From assembly GCA_009772935.1 (NCBI GenBank), contig WOUR01000029.1:1-60544 (forward strand): a stretch of DNA of 60,544 nt, read 5' to 3'. The position numbers and the translations under genes were made by a program. Source of the stretch: Rhodospirillaceae bacterium. Lineage in GTDB: Bacteria > Pseudomonadota > Alphaproteobacteria > Reyranellales > Reyranellaceae. Position 1 is the stretch's first letter. Every line of letters begins with the position of its first letter. The notes under the pieces were generated by a model, which did not search any database, was not told where the DNA came from, and saw only the letters and a list, made by a program, of their open reading frames with translations. Of the stretch, positions 32,994-44,015 are shown piece after piece.

Positions 32994-34172
32994 ATGACCG
33001 CAGGACCGCTAGCCCGTTTCAAAGTCCTCGACCTGACGCGCGTGCGGGCCGGTCCCACGGCCGTCCGCTACCTCGCCGATTGGGGTGCCGATTGCATCAA
33101 GGTCGAGATGCCGCCGTCGGCCGGCGAGATGGACATGGGTGGTCCGCGGCACGGACCGGATTTCCAGAACCTCCATCGCAACAAGCGGTCCATCACGCTC
33201 AATCTCAAGGAGCCGGACGGCAAGGCCGTCTTCATGAAGCTGGTCGAGCAGGCTGACGTGGTGGTCGAGAACTACCGCGCCGACGTGAAATTCCGGCTCG
33301 GCATCGACTATGAGAGCCTGAAGAAGGTGAACCCGCGGATCGTGCTCGGATCGATCTCGGGCTTCGGTCAGGACGGGCCCTATGCCGAGCGCGCCGGTTT
33401 CGACCAGATCGCCCAGGGCATGGGTGGGCTGATGATGGTGACCGGCAATCCGGGCGAGGGCCCGATGCGCGCCGGCATCGCGGTGGCCGACGTGGGCGCG
33501 GGCCTGCACTGCGCCATCGGCATCCTGATCGCGCTGCTGGAGCGCGAGACCTCGGGCCAGGGCCAGTGGGTCTCGTCTTCGCTGCTGCAGGCCATGATCT
33601 CGATGTGCGACTTCCAGGCCGCCCGCTGGACCATTGCCAAGGACGTGCCCGGCCAGGCCGGAAACAATCATCCGACCTCGATCCCGACCGGCGTCTTCAA
33701 GACCAAGGACAGCTACATCAACATCGCGGCGTCCGGCGGCCACATCTACAAGCGCTTCTGTGAGGCCGTGAATTCACCCGAACTCTATACGGACGAGCGC
33801 TTCAGCACCGACAAGGCCCGCGCCAAGAACCGCGACGCGCTGAACGAGGAGATCAACAAGCGGGTGGCGCAGTACAGCAGCGCGGACCTCGTCGAGAAGC
33901 TGAACAAGGCGGGCGTGCCGGCCGGCCCGATCTACAAGATGGACGAGATGTTCGCCGATCCGCAGGTCAAGCACCTGAAGATGGCCCATCCCGTGCATTC
34001 ACCCAAGCTCGGCGACATCGAGCTGATCGGCCAGGCCATAAACATGAGCCGCACGCCGTTCGAGATGAAGACGGCGACGCCGGAGCAGGGCGAGCATACC
34101 GACGCCGTGCTCAAGGAGGCTGGCTTCGACGCCGCGGCCATTGCCGATTTCCGCAAGCGCGGCGTAATCTGA
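32994..34172 (+). CDS. Family III CoA-transferase (second in window)
   Basis: The 392-residue enzyme shows FKVLDLTRVRAGPTAVRYLA, DWGADCIKVEMPPSAGEMDM, FQNLHRNKRSITLNLKEPDG and VVVENYRADVKFRLGIDYES, all typical of CaiB/BaiF proteins. It would attach CoA to the compound imported by the preceding ABC transporter. The next gene starts 2 bp later. It is distinct from the CoA-transferase at 23443. Confidence 0.9.
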   Translation: MTAGPLARFKVLDLTRVRAGPTAVRYLADWGADCIKVEMPPSAGEMDMGGPRHGPDFQNLHRNKRSITLNLKEPDGKAVFMKLVEQADVVVENYRADVKFRLGIDYESLKKVNPRIVLGSISGFGQDGPYAERAGFDQIAQGMGGLMMVTGNPGEGPMRAGIAVADVGAGLHCAIGILIALLERETSGQGQWVSSSLLQAMISMCDFQAARWTIAKDVPGQAGNNHPTSIPTGVFKTKDSYINIAASGGHIYKRFCEAVNSPELYTDERFSTDKARAKNRDALNEEINKRVAQYSSADLVEKLNKAGVPAGPIYKMDEMFADPQVKHLKMAHPVHSPKLGDIELIGQAINMSRTPFEMKTATPEQGEHTDAVLKEAGFDAAAIADFRKRGVI

Positions 34173-34174
34173 GC

Positions 34175-34969
34175 ATGATCAGCCCGACGCCGAACATGAT
34201 CGCGGAGAAGGTGGGACCGGTCGGCCGGCTCGTCTTCAACAAGCCGCACAAGCACAACGCCACCTCGACCGACATGTGGGAGGCGATTCCGGTCATCCTC
34301 GACGACTTCGAGAAGGATCCGGCGATCCGCGTCGTGGTCGTCACCGGCGCGGGCGACAAGGCCTTCGTCTCGGGCGCCGACATCTCGGAGTTCGAGAAGG
34401 CGCGCAACACACCGGAGCAGGTCGCCTACTACGACAAGATCGGCGAGGAGGCCAACAAGCGCCTACACAGGTGTTCCAAGCCGACGATCGCCCGCATCCG
34501 CGGCTACTGCATCGGCGGCGGGCTGGCGGTGTCGTTGCTGTGCGACATCCGCATCGCCTCGGAGAACAGCCGGTTCGGCGTCCCGGCGGCGCGGCTCGGG
34601 CTGGGCTATCGCGCCAGCGGCCTGAAGATCCTGACCGACCTCGTGGGCCCGTCCCACGCCAAGGAGATCTTCTTCACTGCCCGGCACTTCAATGCCCAGG
34701 AAGCCTTCGGCATGGGCCTGGTCACGCGGGTCGTGCCCGATGCCGAACTTGATTCCTACGTCGACGAGTACTGCCGGATGATCGGGGAGAATGCGCCGCT
34801 CACCATGCATGCCGCCAAGCGCACCATCGAGGAGCTGACGCGCCTCGACGGAGAGCCGGACTTCGCCCGCCTCAACGGGCTGGTGAAGCAGTGCTTCGCT
34901 TCGGAAGATTACATCGAAGGCCGCACGGCCTTCATGGAGAAGCGTAAGCCGGTATTCAAGGGACGCTGA
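34175..34969 (+). CDS. Enoyl-CoA hydratase/isomerase family protein
   Basis: This 264-residue crotonase-fold protein has FVSGADISEFEKARNTPEQV (oxyanion-hole segment), IARIRGYCIGGGLAVSLLCD with the second oxyanion glycines, and FGVPAARLGLGYRASGLKIL. In this last part the usual catalytic Glu of the hydratases is not obvious, so isomerase, hydrolase or lyase chemistry is possible. It lies 2 bp after the CoA-transferase gene. Confidence 0.88.
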   Translation: MISPTPNMIAEKVGPVGRLVFNKPHKHNATSTDMWEAIPVILDDFEKDPAIRVVVVTGAGDKAFVSGADISEFEKARNTPEQVAYYDKIGEEANKRLHRCSKPTIARIRGYCIGGGLAVSLLCDIRIASENSRFGVPAARLGLGYRASGLKILTDLVGPSHAKEIFFTARHFNAQEAFGMGLVTRVVPDAELDSYVDEYCRMIGENAPLTMHAAKRTIEELTRLDGEPDFARLNGLVKQCFASEDYIEGRTAFMEKRKPVFKGR

Positions 34970-34980
34970 AGGAGACGGTC

Positions 34981-35862
34981 ATGACGGTGCTGACACAGGA
35001 GCAACGCGACGCGTTCTGGCGCGACGGGTATCTCATGGTGGAGGACGCCGTCACGCCGGCGCAGCTCGACGCCCTGAAGGGCGAGATCGAAGGGTGGGTC
35101 GAGCAGAGCAGGGCGCATGCCGCGCCGTTCGGGCCGCCGACGGTCGATGGCCGCCCGCGTCTCGACATGGGCGCCGAGCACAGTGCGGAGAAGCCCGCGC
35201 TGCGGCGGATCAACAACCCGTCCGACATTTCCGACGCCTATCGCGAGGTGATGCTCGACGCCCGCATGGTCGACATGGTGGCCGACCTGATCGGGCCGGA
35301 CGTGAAGTTCCATCACTGCAAGATCAACCTGAAGCTCCCGGGCGCGCGGACCGAGGTCAACTACCACCAGGATTTCGCCTATACGCCGCACACGAACGAC
35401 GACATCGTGACCGCGCTGCTGTTCCTCGACGACGTCGACGAGAGCAACGGCTGCCTCACCGTGGTGCCGGGCTCGCACAAGGGGCCGGTCCTGTCGCTGT
35501 TCGAGGGCGAACGCTTCACCGGCGCGGTCGCGCCCGACGAGGAGAAGAAGGCGCTCGCCCAGTCGATTCCCTGCCTCGGGAAGGCGGGCAGCGTCTGCCT
35601 GATGCACACGCGCCTGCTGCACGGCTCGGCCGCCAACGGGGCCGAGAAATCGCGAGGCCTCTACATCTGCGTCTACACCGCGGCCGACGCAGTGCCGATC
35701 GCGCGCAACCCCATGCCGAGCGTGAACGAAGGCCGCATCGTGCGCGGCCAGGAAGCCCGCTTCGCCCGCCTCAAGGAAGGTTTGGTCGAATTGCCAAGGC
35801 AGCCCAAGTCCGCCTCGTTCTTCACCGTGCTGGGACAGGATTCCAAGCAGGCGGCCGAGTGA
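34981..35862 (+). CDS. Phytanoyl-CoA dioxygenase (PhyH) family oxygenase
   Basis: This 293-residue protein belongs to the Fe(II)/2-oxoglutarate dioxygenases of the PhyH type. The core VNYHQDFAYTPHTNDDIVTA carries the His-x-Asp iron ligands (HQD), and LLHGSAANGAEKSRGLYICV carries the distal His and the Arg that binds 2-oxoglutarate. NGCLTVVPGSHKGP is typical of the family. It would hydroxylate an acid or its CoA ester. The stop overlaps the next gene's GTG. Confidence 0.9.
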   Translation: MTVLTQEQRDAFWRDGYLMVEDAVTPAQLDALKGEIEGWVEQSRAHAAPFGPPTVDGRPRLDMGAEHSAEKPALRRINNPSDISDAYREVMLDARMVDMVADLIGPDVKFHHCKINLKLPGARTEVNYHQDFAYTPHTNDDIVTALLFLDDVDESNGCLTVVPGSHKGPVLSLFEGERFTGAVAPDEEKKALAQSIPCLGKAGSVCLMHTRLLHGSAANGAEKSRGLYICVYTAADAVPIARNPMPSVNEGRIVRGQEARFARLKEGLVELPRQPKSASFFTVLGQDSKQAAE

Positions 35863-36653
35863 GCGATCCGCTTCCGGCAATCATGGAGGCTGAGGCTTCC
35901 GGCGAAATTGCCGATCTCTTCGCCGACATTCGCACGACCGTCGGCGTCCGGGTGGTCAATCTTGTGTGGCGTCATCTCGCCACCATGGACGGTGCGCTGC
36001 CCTGGGCGTGGGCGGCGGTGAAGCCGCTCTATCTCGCCGGGCTGCCGGATGCCGCGATGGCGGCCTTCCACGCGACAATGGAAATTCCGAAGCTTGCCTC
36101 GCTGGCCGGAGAGGAACCTGCCGGCGTCGATGCCGTGCTGGCGAGCTACGACCATTCCAACACGATCAACCTCTTCGCCCTCGGCGCCCTGCGCGCCTGG
36201 CTGAACGGCGAGATGGCGCGCGACGGAACGATCGTGGCGGGCCCACGCAAGGCGGCGCCCGACCTGGCCCTGCCCAAGCTGGCCTCCGAGAAGGACGTGG
36301 ATGCCGCGACCTGGGCCCTGATCCTGCGCCTCAACAAATTCGGTGACGAGCCTACGCCCTTGATCCTGGCCAGCATGTACCGCCATCTGGCGCATGCGCC
36401 GTCGTTCCTTCAGCGTGTCGAGACGGTGCTCGCCCCGGTCGCTGCCGACGGCTCCCTGCGCCGCGCGGTTCTCGACAACCGCAGGACCGCCGCGGCTCTA
36501 TCCGCCGACATCGCCCGCGCGATCTCGGCCGCCCACCCGGCACGGGCCGCGGAATTCGAGAAGGCCGTCGGCCTGTTCGTCGATCACGCCATCGGCAAGA
36601 TGGTCACCATCTGCCGCGCGATCCGCACGGCGCGAGGCGCGCCTCTTTCATAG
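35859..36653 (+). CDS. DehI-like (group I haloacid dehalogenase family) protein
   Basis: With GTG at 35859 (overlapping the PhyH stop) the product has 264 all-helical residues. The pattern ASGEIADLFADIRTTVGVRV, VNLVWRHLATMDGALPWAWA and ASYDHSNTINLFALGAL matches the halocarboxylic acid dehydrogenase DehI family, in which an Asn in the YxxxNxxN segment lies in the active site. DehI removes halide from D- and L-2-haloacids, but many homologues have untested activity. It ends the operon; its TAG runs straight into a large inverted repeat. Confidence 0.6.
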   Translation: MSDPLPAIMEAEASGEIADLFADIRTTVGVRVVNLVWRHLATMDGALPWAWAAVKPLYLAGLPDAAMAAFHATMEIPKLASLAGEEPAGVDAVLASYDHSNTINLFALGALRAWLNGEMARDGTIVAGPRKAAPDLALPKLASEKDVDAATWALILRLNKFGDEPTPLILASMYRHLAHAPSFLQRVETVLAPVAADGSLRRAVLDNRRTAAALSADIARAISAAHPARAAEFEKAVGLFVDHAIGKMVTICRAIRTARGAPLS

Positions 36654-36726
36654 GAGCGCGCCACTCCCGTGGCGCTCATTTCCTTCTGCTAAACGAAGCT
36701 TGAGCGCCACGGGAGTGGCGCGCTCC
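36653..36726. terminator. Perfect 26-bp inverted repeat between convergent genes
   Basis: Positions 36653-36678 and 36701-36726 are exact reverse complements (26 of 26), with a 22-bp spacer. The core arm is GCGCCACTCCCGTGGCGC. The repeat begins at the last base of the DehI-like stop codon and lies 22 bp from the stop of the convergent deacetylase gene. It is probably a bidirectional terminator or a small repeat element; there is no classical T run. Confidence 0.7.
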
Positions 36727-36747
36727 ATTGACGGGCGTTCGTCGAAG

Positions 36748-37605
36748 CTACTCCGCAGCCTTGCGCCCACCCTGGTGGCGCGCGAGCCATTCTCCCATCG
36801 CCTGTTCCATCGTCATGAACACCGCACCGCCCTCGATCAGGCGCTGGATCAGGCGTTCCAGCATCATCATGCGGTGGCCGCGGCCGACGACATGGGGATG
36901 GAAGGTGTAGGTGAGGATGCCGAAGTCGGGTTGGACGCGGGTCATGTAGGTGAAGTCGTCGACGAAATTGTCGAGGACATTCGTGGCGTTCATCAGGCCC
37001 TGCTGAACCGAGCCGTTGGGCAGGCGCATGTATTCGAAGTGCGGGAAATCGTCGAGCGACCAGCTGATCGGCATTTCGAGCAGGGGCGTCTCGCGGCCGC
37101 GCACGAACGGCGACAGAAGCTCGGCGACGTCGCCCTGGCGGGCGAAGTAGCAGTCGTAGTCGTGGCCCATCATCGAACTGTCGTATTGAATGCCGTGCTT
37201 CAGAAGCAGTTCGATCGAATGGGGGGAGAGATCCCAGGCCGGTGAACGGTAGCCGCGCGCCGTGCGACCGCTGATGCGCTTGATCGAGTCGTTGCCACGG
37301 ACGATCTCCTCCTCTTCCTCCTCGCGCGAGAGGGTGACGGGGAGGCGGTGCGTCCAGCCGTGATGGGCGAGCTCGTGCCCGGCCTCGACGTAGGGCGCGA
37401 CGGCCTGCGGCGTGCTGTCGATCGTGTGGCCGGGCGTGAAGAAGGTGCCCTTGATCCCGTAGCGCTCCAGCAGGGCGACCAGCCTCGGGATGACCACGAT
37501 GTCGTATTCGCCGCGCGAGATCGCCGTCGGCGAGGTCATGCCGCGGGCGATGAAACCAGAGAGATGGTCGTGGTCGAAGGTCAGGCAGACGATGTGGCGC
37601 GGCAT
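36748..37605 (-). CDS. Polysaccharide deacetylase (PuuE-like) family protein
   Basis: This 285-residue enzyme has a NodB-type barrel: CLTFDHDHLSGF with metal-binding Asp at 11/13, GHELAHHGWTHR (77-88) with the His pair, and RGYRSPAWDLSPHSIELLLK. The form resembles PuuE allantoinase-like and peptidoglycan deacetylases acting on soluble amides. There is no signal peptide, so it is cytoplasmic, which favours a small-molecule substrate. It converges with the DehI-like gene. Confidence 0.85.
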   Translation of the reverse strand: MPRHIVCLTFDHDHLSGFIARGMTSPTAISRGEYDIVVIPRLVALLERYGIKGTFFTPGHTIDSTPQAVAPYVEAGHELAHHGWTHRLPVTLSREEEEEEIVRGNDSIKRISGRTARGYRSPAWDLSPHSIELLLKHGIQYDSSMMGHDYDCYFARQGDVAELLSPFVRGRETPLLEMPISWSLDDFPHFEYMRLPNGSVQQGLMNATNVLDNFVDDFTYMTRVQPDFGILTYTFHPHVVGRGHRMMMLERLIQRLIEGGAVFMTMEQAMGEWLARHQGGRKAAE

Positions 37606-37711
37606 GGCGGCGGCTCCGGCGAGGGTTCCGTGAGGGTCCTGCGAAGCTTAGGCCGGATTGTCGTGCGCGCCCATCGCCGGATGCTATCCTGACCGCCCAG
37701 GGAGGAGACTG

Positions 37712-38458
37712 ATGGACGAAGCCGAACGCCTGCGCGAGATGGTCGATGCGGCCCAGCGGATCGTGGCCTTCACGGGGGCGGGCATCTCGACCGAGTCCGG
37801 CATCCCGGACTTCCGGTCGCCCGGCGGAATCTGGACCCGCTACAAGCCGATCTACTTCGACGACTTCATGGCCTCCGAGGAGATGCGGCGCGAGTCCTGG
37901 CATCGAAAGTTCGCCACCGACGAGGCCATGCTGAAGGCCGAGCCCAATGCCGGCCATCGCGCGCTCGCCAAACTGGTGGAGCAGGGGCGCATGAGCGCCA
38001 TCATCACCCAGAACGTCGACGGGCTCCATCAGCGCTCCGGCGTCCCGGAGTCGAAGATCATCGAGCTGCACGGCAACACGACCTACGCCACGTGCCTGGA
38101 TTGCGGACACCGTCACGAGCTGGCCCCGATCCGCAGGGCCTTCCTGGAACAGGGCATGCTGCCGATCTGCGAGAGATGCGAGGGCATCGTGAAGACGGCG
38201 ACGATCTCCTTCGGCCAGGCCATGCCCGAGGTGCCGATGTTGCGCGCCCAGGAGGAATCACTGGCCTGCGACCTGTTCATCGTCCTGGGCAGCTCTCTGG
38301 TCGTCTATCCGGCTGCGGGATTTCCGCAACTGGCCCGCCGCAATGGTGCCCGGTTCGTGATCGTAAATCGCGAACCCACCGATCAGGACGACGATGCCGA
38401 TCTGGTCATTCACAAGGAGATCGGGCCGACCTTGAGTCGCGCCATCGGCGTGAACTGA
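37712..38458 (+). CDS. cobB: Sir2-type NAD-dependent protein deacylase
   Basis: This 248-residue sirtuin shows GAGIS (22-26), the NAD-binding TQNVDGLH (99-106), catalytic H120 in ELHGN, and four zinc cysteines (C128, C131, C153, C156). Later segments DLFIVLGSSLVVYPAAGFPQ and FVIVNREPTDQDDDADLVIH are typical. It removes acetyl or longer acyl groups from lysines. I chose the ATG at 37712, with GGAGGAG before it. It stands as a single gene. Confidence 0.92.
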   Translation: MDEAERLREMVDAAQRIVAFTGAGISTESGIPDFRSPGGIWTRYKPIYFDDFMASEEMRRESWHRKFATDEAMLKAEPNAGHRALAKLVEQGRMSAIITQNVDGLHQRSGVPESKIIELHGNTTYATCLDCGHRHELAPIRRAFLEQGMLPICERCEGIVKTATISFGQAMPEVPMLRAQEESLACDLFIVLGSSLVVYPAAGFPQLARRNGARFVIVNREPTDQDDDADLVIHKEIGPTLSRAIGVN

Positions 38459-38520
38459 ACGCCGGTCGTTGCGGCGCAGCGTTGGACGCGATTTAATCGC
38501 CGAAGTGCAAGGAGACTCCA

Positions 38521-40301
<1,781 letters not shown>

Positions 40302-40333
40302 CGTTGGACACGACGGGAGACAGGGCGGGGAGC

Positions 40334-40954
40334 ATGGCGGCCATCGCCGGGCTTGCGCCGGTCATTCCGGTGCTGACCATCGAGAATCTCGAGACGGCCG
40401 TTCCGCTCGCCCGGGCCCTCGTGAGGGGCGGGCTCCCGGTATTGGAGATCACGTTGCGCACGAAGGCGGCGCTCGAAGCCATTCGGGCGGTCGCCGCCGA
40501 GGTGCCCGAGGCAATCGTCGGCGCAGGGACCGTGCTCGATCCGGCCCAGCTTCGCGAGGTGCAGCGTGCGGGCGCGTGCTTTGCCGTGAGCCCGGGCTGC
40601 ACGGCAGCGCTCGTCCAGGCTGCCCGGTCATCCGGTATACCGTTCCTTCCAGGCGTGCAGACAGTCTCCGAGGCGATGGCGCTCGGGGAGCTTGGCTTCG
40701 AGTTCCTCAAGTTTTTTCCGGCCGATGCGGCAGGCGGTTTGACATGGATCAAGGCGGTCGAGGCGCCGCTGTCGGGTGTACGCTTCTGCCCGACCGGCGG
40801 GATCACGGCGGAGACGGCGCCGGCCTATCTCGCGCTTGCGAACGTGGCCTGTGTGGGCGGCTCCTGGGTCGCGCCGCGTGTCGCCGTGGCAACAGGTGAC
40901 TGGCAAAGCGTCGAACGGCTGGCCGCCGCGGCCTCGACCCTCAAACGCCGCTAG
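40334..40954 (+). CDS. eda: KDPG/KHG aldolase
   Basis: This 206-residue class I aldolase has APVIPVLTIENLETAVPLAR, E38 and R42 in LEITLRT, and the Schiff-base K126 in FEFLKFFPA; CPTGGIT binds the phosphate or carboxylate. It splits 2-keto-3-deoxy-6-phosphogluconate (or 4-hydroxy-2-oxoglutarate) to pyruvate plus an aldehyde. The ATG at 40334 follows GGCGGGGAG; a TTG at 40304 is possible. It completes a route with the kinase at 42983 and the dehydratase at 44016. Confidence 0.92.
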   Translation: MAAIAGLAPVIPVLTIENLETAVPLARALVRGGLPVLEITLRTKAALEAIRAVAAEVPEAIVGAGTVLDPAQLREVQRAGACFAVSPGCTAALVQAARSSGIPFLPGVQTVSEAMALGELGFEFLKFFPADAAGGLTWIKAVEAPLSGVRFCPTGGITAETAPAYLALANVACVGGSWVAPRVAVATGDWQSVERLAAAASTLKRR

Positions 40955-41009
40955 CGGAACCCCGGGAAAGGTGCTTCAAGAAGGTTCTCAAGGAGCAGCG
41001 GCTACCCGA

Positions 41010-42023
41010 ATGAATAGGTTGTCGATCGCGGCGCTGGCGTTTTCGCTTGTGGTGAGCGGGGCAGCGCGAGCCGATTCCGTCATCGTCCTGAATTCCGACG
41101 AAGCATCCTACAGCATCGTCAGCCGCAGTGCGCGCACCGAGGTCGTCCGCCTGCCTGTCGGGCGCGAACCCCACCACCTGATCCTGTCTCCCGACGGCAA
41201 GGACGTGCTGATCGGATCTACGGCGACCAACGAACTCCTCGTCCTCGACGTCAAGTCCGGCGAGCGCAAGCAGGTCGTGAAGGGCATCCTCGATCCATAC
41301 CATCTGGCCTTCAGCCCCGACGGCAAGTGGTTCGTCACGGCGGCTTACCGGCTCGACCATGTCGACATCTACCATGCCGACGGGTTCCGTCTGGCCGGCC
41401 GCATCTTCATCGACGGGTTGCCGAGCCACATGGCCTTCGACGCCGAGTCCAAGACGGTCTTCGTCACCTTGCAACAGAGTGGCCGGGTCGCCGCCTTCGA
41501 CCTGGCGACGCAGGCGCTCAAGTGGAACATGCCGGTCGGCAATGCGCCGGCGGGTATCGTGATGCTGCCGGACGACAAGCGTCTGCTGGTCGCCTTGACC
41601 GGCGAGGACCGGATCGTGACAGTCGATCCCAAGGACGGCTCGGTCAAGGGCAGCCTCCAGACCGGCAAGGGCGCCCACAACTTCTTTCCGAAGGGCGATG
41701 GTCGCCATTACTTTCTCAGCAATCGGGTCGAGGGGGTGGTCTCGCTGATCGACACCAAGGACGAGCCCAAGGTAGTCGGCAGTGTCCGCATTCCCGGCGG
41801 GCCCGACTGCATGGACATCACGCCCGACGGACGGGAGCTCTGGGTGACGCAGCGTTTCCTGCGCCGTGTCGCCATCGTCGACATCGATACGATGAAGGTC
41901 GTGGGAAGCGTCCCCGTGGGCAAATCCCCGCATGGCGTCTTCATGATGAAGTCCACGGCGACCGTCACCGCTGGCGCCGGCATGCCGGTGCGCGCGGCGT
42001 CGACGGCGGGCGACCGCAAGTAG
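41010..42023 (+). CDS. Secreted YVTN/cytochrome d1-like beta-propeller
   Basis: This 337-residue protein has a signal peptide ending at AARA and repeated blades with SPDGK motifs (PHHLILSPDGKDVLIG, LAFSPDGKWFVTAA, CMDITPDGRELWVTQR). It fits the YncE/YVTN family of periplasmic or extracellular seven-bladed propellers, which may bind cofactors or DNA or serve as scaffolds. Its role is unknown. It lies between the aldolase and a sterol-desaturase-like gene that starts 7 bp later. Confidence 0.82.
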   Translation: MNRLSIAALAFSLVVSGAARADSVIVLNSDEASYSIVSRSARTEVVRLPVGREPHHLILSPDGKDVLIGSTATNELLVLDVKSGERKQVVKGILDPYHLAFSPDGKWFVTAAYRLDHVDIYHADGFRLAGRIFIDGLPSHMAFDAESKTVFVTLQQSGRVAAFDLATQALKWNMPVGNAPAGIVMLPDDKRLLVALTGEDRIVTVDPKDGSVKGSLQTGKGAHNFFPKGDGRHYFLSNRVEGVVSLIDTKDEPKVVGSVRIPGGPDCMDITPDGRELWVTQRFLRRVAIVDIDTMKVVGSVPVGKSPHGVFMMKSTATVTAGAGMPVRAASTAGDRK

Positions 42024-42030
42024 GCGCGCG

Positions 42031-43008
42031 ATGCGCGACCTGATCGACTTCTGGGTCGGAGTCCAGGCCTGGCTGTTCGAGACTCTGGTCAGCCCTGTCC
42101 TGTTTCAATTCGGACTGATGGCCTGGTACGAGCCGGGCTACGGCGCCGTCGAATTCGTCATGCTGGGCGTCGTCCAGATCGCCGTGATCGCGATCGGCAT
42201 GCGTTACTTCGAGCGCCGCTGGCCGCTCGAGAAGGCCGGCACGGACGACGGGCTGATCATGGTCGACCGCGTCTACACGGTGCTCAACAAACTCGGGGTG
42301 ATCCCCCTCGCCATCTTCATCCTGACCTATCCGCTGGTGCAGGAGATCGAGCTGGCGCTGCGGAGCTGGGGATACTCGCCGCCGCGGCTGGAGCGGCTGC
42401 TTCCGTGGATCGGCGACAATGCGCTCGCCTCGTTCCTCGTCTATTTCGTGCTCTACGACTTCGCCGCCTACTGGCTGCACCGGGGACAGCATGCCTTTGG
42501 ATGGTGGTGGGCACTTCACAGCCTGCATCACAGCCAGCGCCGCGTGACGGTGTGGACGGACGACCGCAATCACGTGATCGACGATCTGCTCATGACCCTG
42601 GCGCTGGTGCTGTTCTCCCAGTTCGTCGGAGTCCAGCCGGGCGAGTATGTCACCATCCTCATGGTCGGCCGCCTGATCGAGAGCTGGTCTCATGCCAACG
42701 TCAACATGTCCTTCGGCTGGCTGGGCGACCGGCTGCTGGTCGGCCCACGCTTCCATCGCCTGCATCATGCGCTTTCGACGCCTGCCGATCGCCATGTCCA
42801 GGACCACAACTTCGCGCCGGTCTTCCCCATCTGGGACATCCTCTTCGGCACGGCAATCTACGACGAGAAGATTCGGCCGACCGGTGTCGACGATGCCGCC
42901 GTCGATGCCGACAACGGGCGCGGCTGGCTCGTTCAGCAGGCGACCGTGTTCGGTCGCTTCGTGCAGGCCCTGATACCGCGCTTCAGGCGCCGCGCTTCAG
43001 CACGCTGA
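42031..43008 (+). CDS. Sterol desaturase / fatty acid hydroxylase superfamily protein
   Basis: This 325-residue membrane protein has several hydrophobic helices and the histidine clusters of integral-membrane di-iron oxygenases: HRGQHAF, LHSLHHSQ, DRNHV, FHRLHHALST and DHNFAP. The family hydroxylates or desaturates lipids, for example carotenoids, sterols or fatty acids. The substrate here is unknown. Its 3' end overlaps the convergent KDG kinase gene by 26 bp. Confidence 0.88.
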   Translation: MRDLIDFWVGVQAWLFETLVSPVLFQFGLMAWYEPGYGAVEFVMLGVVQIAVIAIGMRYFERRWPLEKAGTDDGLIMVDRVYTVLNKLGVIPLAIFILTYPLVQEIELALRSWGYSPPRLERLLPWIGDNALASFLVYFVLYDFAAYWLHRGQHAFGWWWALHSLHHSQRRVTVWTDDRNHVIDDLLMTLALVLFSQFVGVQPGEYVTILMVGRLIESWSHANVNMSFGWLGDRLLVGPRFHRLHHALSTPADRHVQDHNFAPVFPIWDILFGTAIYDEKIRPTGVDDAAVDADNGRGWLVQQATVFGRFVQALIPRFRRRASAR

Positions 43009-43915
43009 GCACGTCCGCCGCGCGCGGCATCGGCGTCACCGCGCCATAGCCGGTGGTCGAAAGCGCCGCCGCCACGTTGGCATACCGCGCCGCCGTTACC
43101 GGATCATCGCCGGCCAGCAGGCGGGTCAGGAACGCGCCGTCGAACGTATCGCCGGCGCCCGTCGCATCGACCGCCTCGACCTTGTGCGGGGCGATGCGGA
43201 TCTTGCGTTCGCGCGTCGCGATCAACGATCCCTCGGCTCCCATCTTGAGCGCGACCAGCGGTGCGCCGAGCCCGAGATAGTGGGCGGTGATCGCTTCCGG
43301 CTCCTCCAGCCCGGTGAGCTGCCGGGAATCGTCGAGGCTGGGCAAGGCAATGTCGCAGCGCGCGATGGTGGCGTCGATGACCTCGCGCGCAACGTCGAGT
43401 TCCCAGAGCCGCAACCGCAGATTGGTGTCGTACGAGACCTTCACGCCGGCCTTGCGGGCGGTATCGATCGCCGCGTCGCAGGTCTGGCGGGCGCTGTCGC
43501 TGATCGCCTGGCCGATCGCGGAGAGGTGGAAGACCCTGGCACCGGCGATGTAGTCCGCGGCAAGCGCTGCGGGCGTCATCAGGGAAGCGGCGGAGTTCTT
43601 GCGCAGATAGTCGAACTTGTGGCCGGTCGCAGAGTGGGTGACGAAGCTGACGCCGGTCGGCGCCGTCGGGTGCCGCGTGACCCTAGACGCGTCGACGCCC
43701 TCGCGCTTCCAGAGGTCGAGGAAGGCATCGCCCATCCAGTCCTGGCCCACGTTCGTCAGGTACCCGGTCGAGGCGCCTTGGCGCGCCGCCGCGATGGCCA
43801 CGTTCTGGGAATCGCCGCCGAAGCCCTGCAGCCAGGTGCGGCCGTCGCCTTCCTTGGGACGGTTGAATTCGATCAGGGGTTCGCCAAGGCAGACGATTTC
43901 GGGAGCGCTTGTCAT
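42983..43915 (-). CDS. kdgK: PfkB-family sugar kinase, probable KDG kinase
   Basis: This 310-residue kinase has an N-terminal [15 protein letters not shown], the [19 protein letters not shown] substrate-side segment, [15 protein letters not shown] and the C-terminal ATP motif [20 protein letters not shown] with the catalytic Asp. The middle segment resembles 2-keto-3-deoxygluconate kinases. It would make KDPG for the eda aldolase. I chose the ATG at 43915. It overlaps the convergent membrane oxygenase gene by 26 bp and is divergent from the dehydratase at 44016. Confidence 0.85.
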   Translation of the reverse strand: MTSAPEIVCLGEPLIEFNRPKEGDGRTWLQGFGGDSQNVAIAAARQGASTGYLTNVGQDWMGDAFLDLWKREGVDASRVTRHPTAPTGVSFVTHSATGHKFDYLRKNSAASLMTPAALAADYIAGARVFHLSAIGQAISDSARQTCDAAIDTARKAGVKVSYDTNLRLRLWELDVAREVIDATIARCDIALPSLDDSRQLTGLEEPEAITAHYLGLGAPLVALKMGAEGSLIATRERKIRIAPHKVEAVDATGAGDTFDGAFLTRLLAGDDPVTAARYANVAAALSTTGYGAVTPMPRAADVLSVLKRGA

Positions 43916-44015
43916 GCCACGAGAATTGTCACGACCCCGGCCGGACCTCAAGCGATGCACTGGACTTCCGGGACGCCTTCTCCCAGGGTTGCATCAACGA
44001 ATCGGGAGGGAACGG

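Noticed and set aside
40739..40752. TTGACATGGATCAA, an FNR-like match
   Set aside because: It lies inside the eda coding region near the end of the gene, far from any start, and is likely fortuitous.
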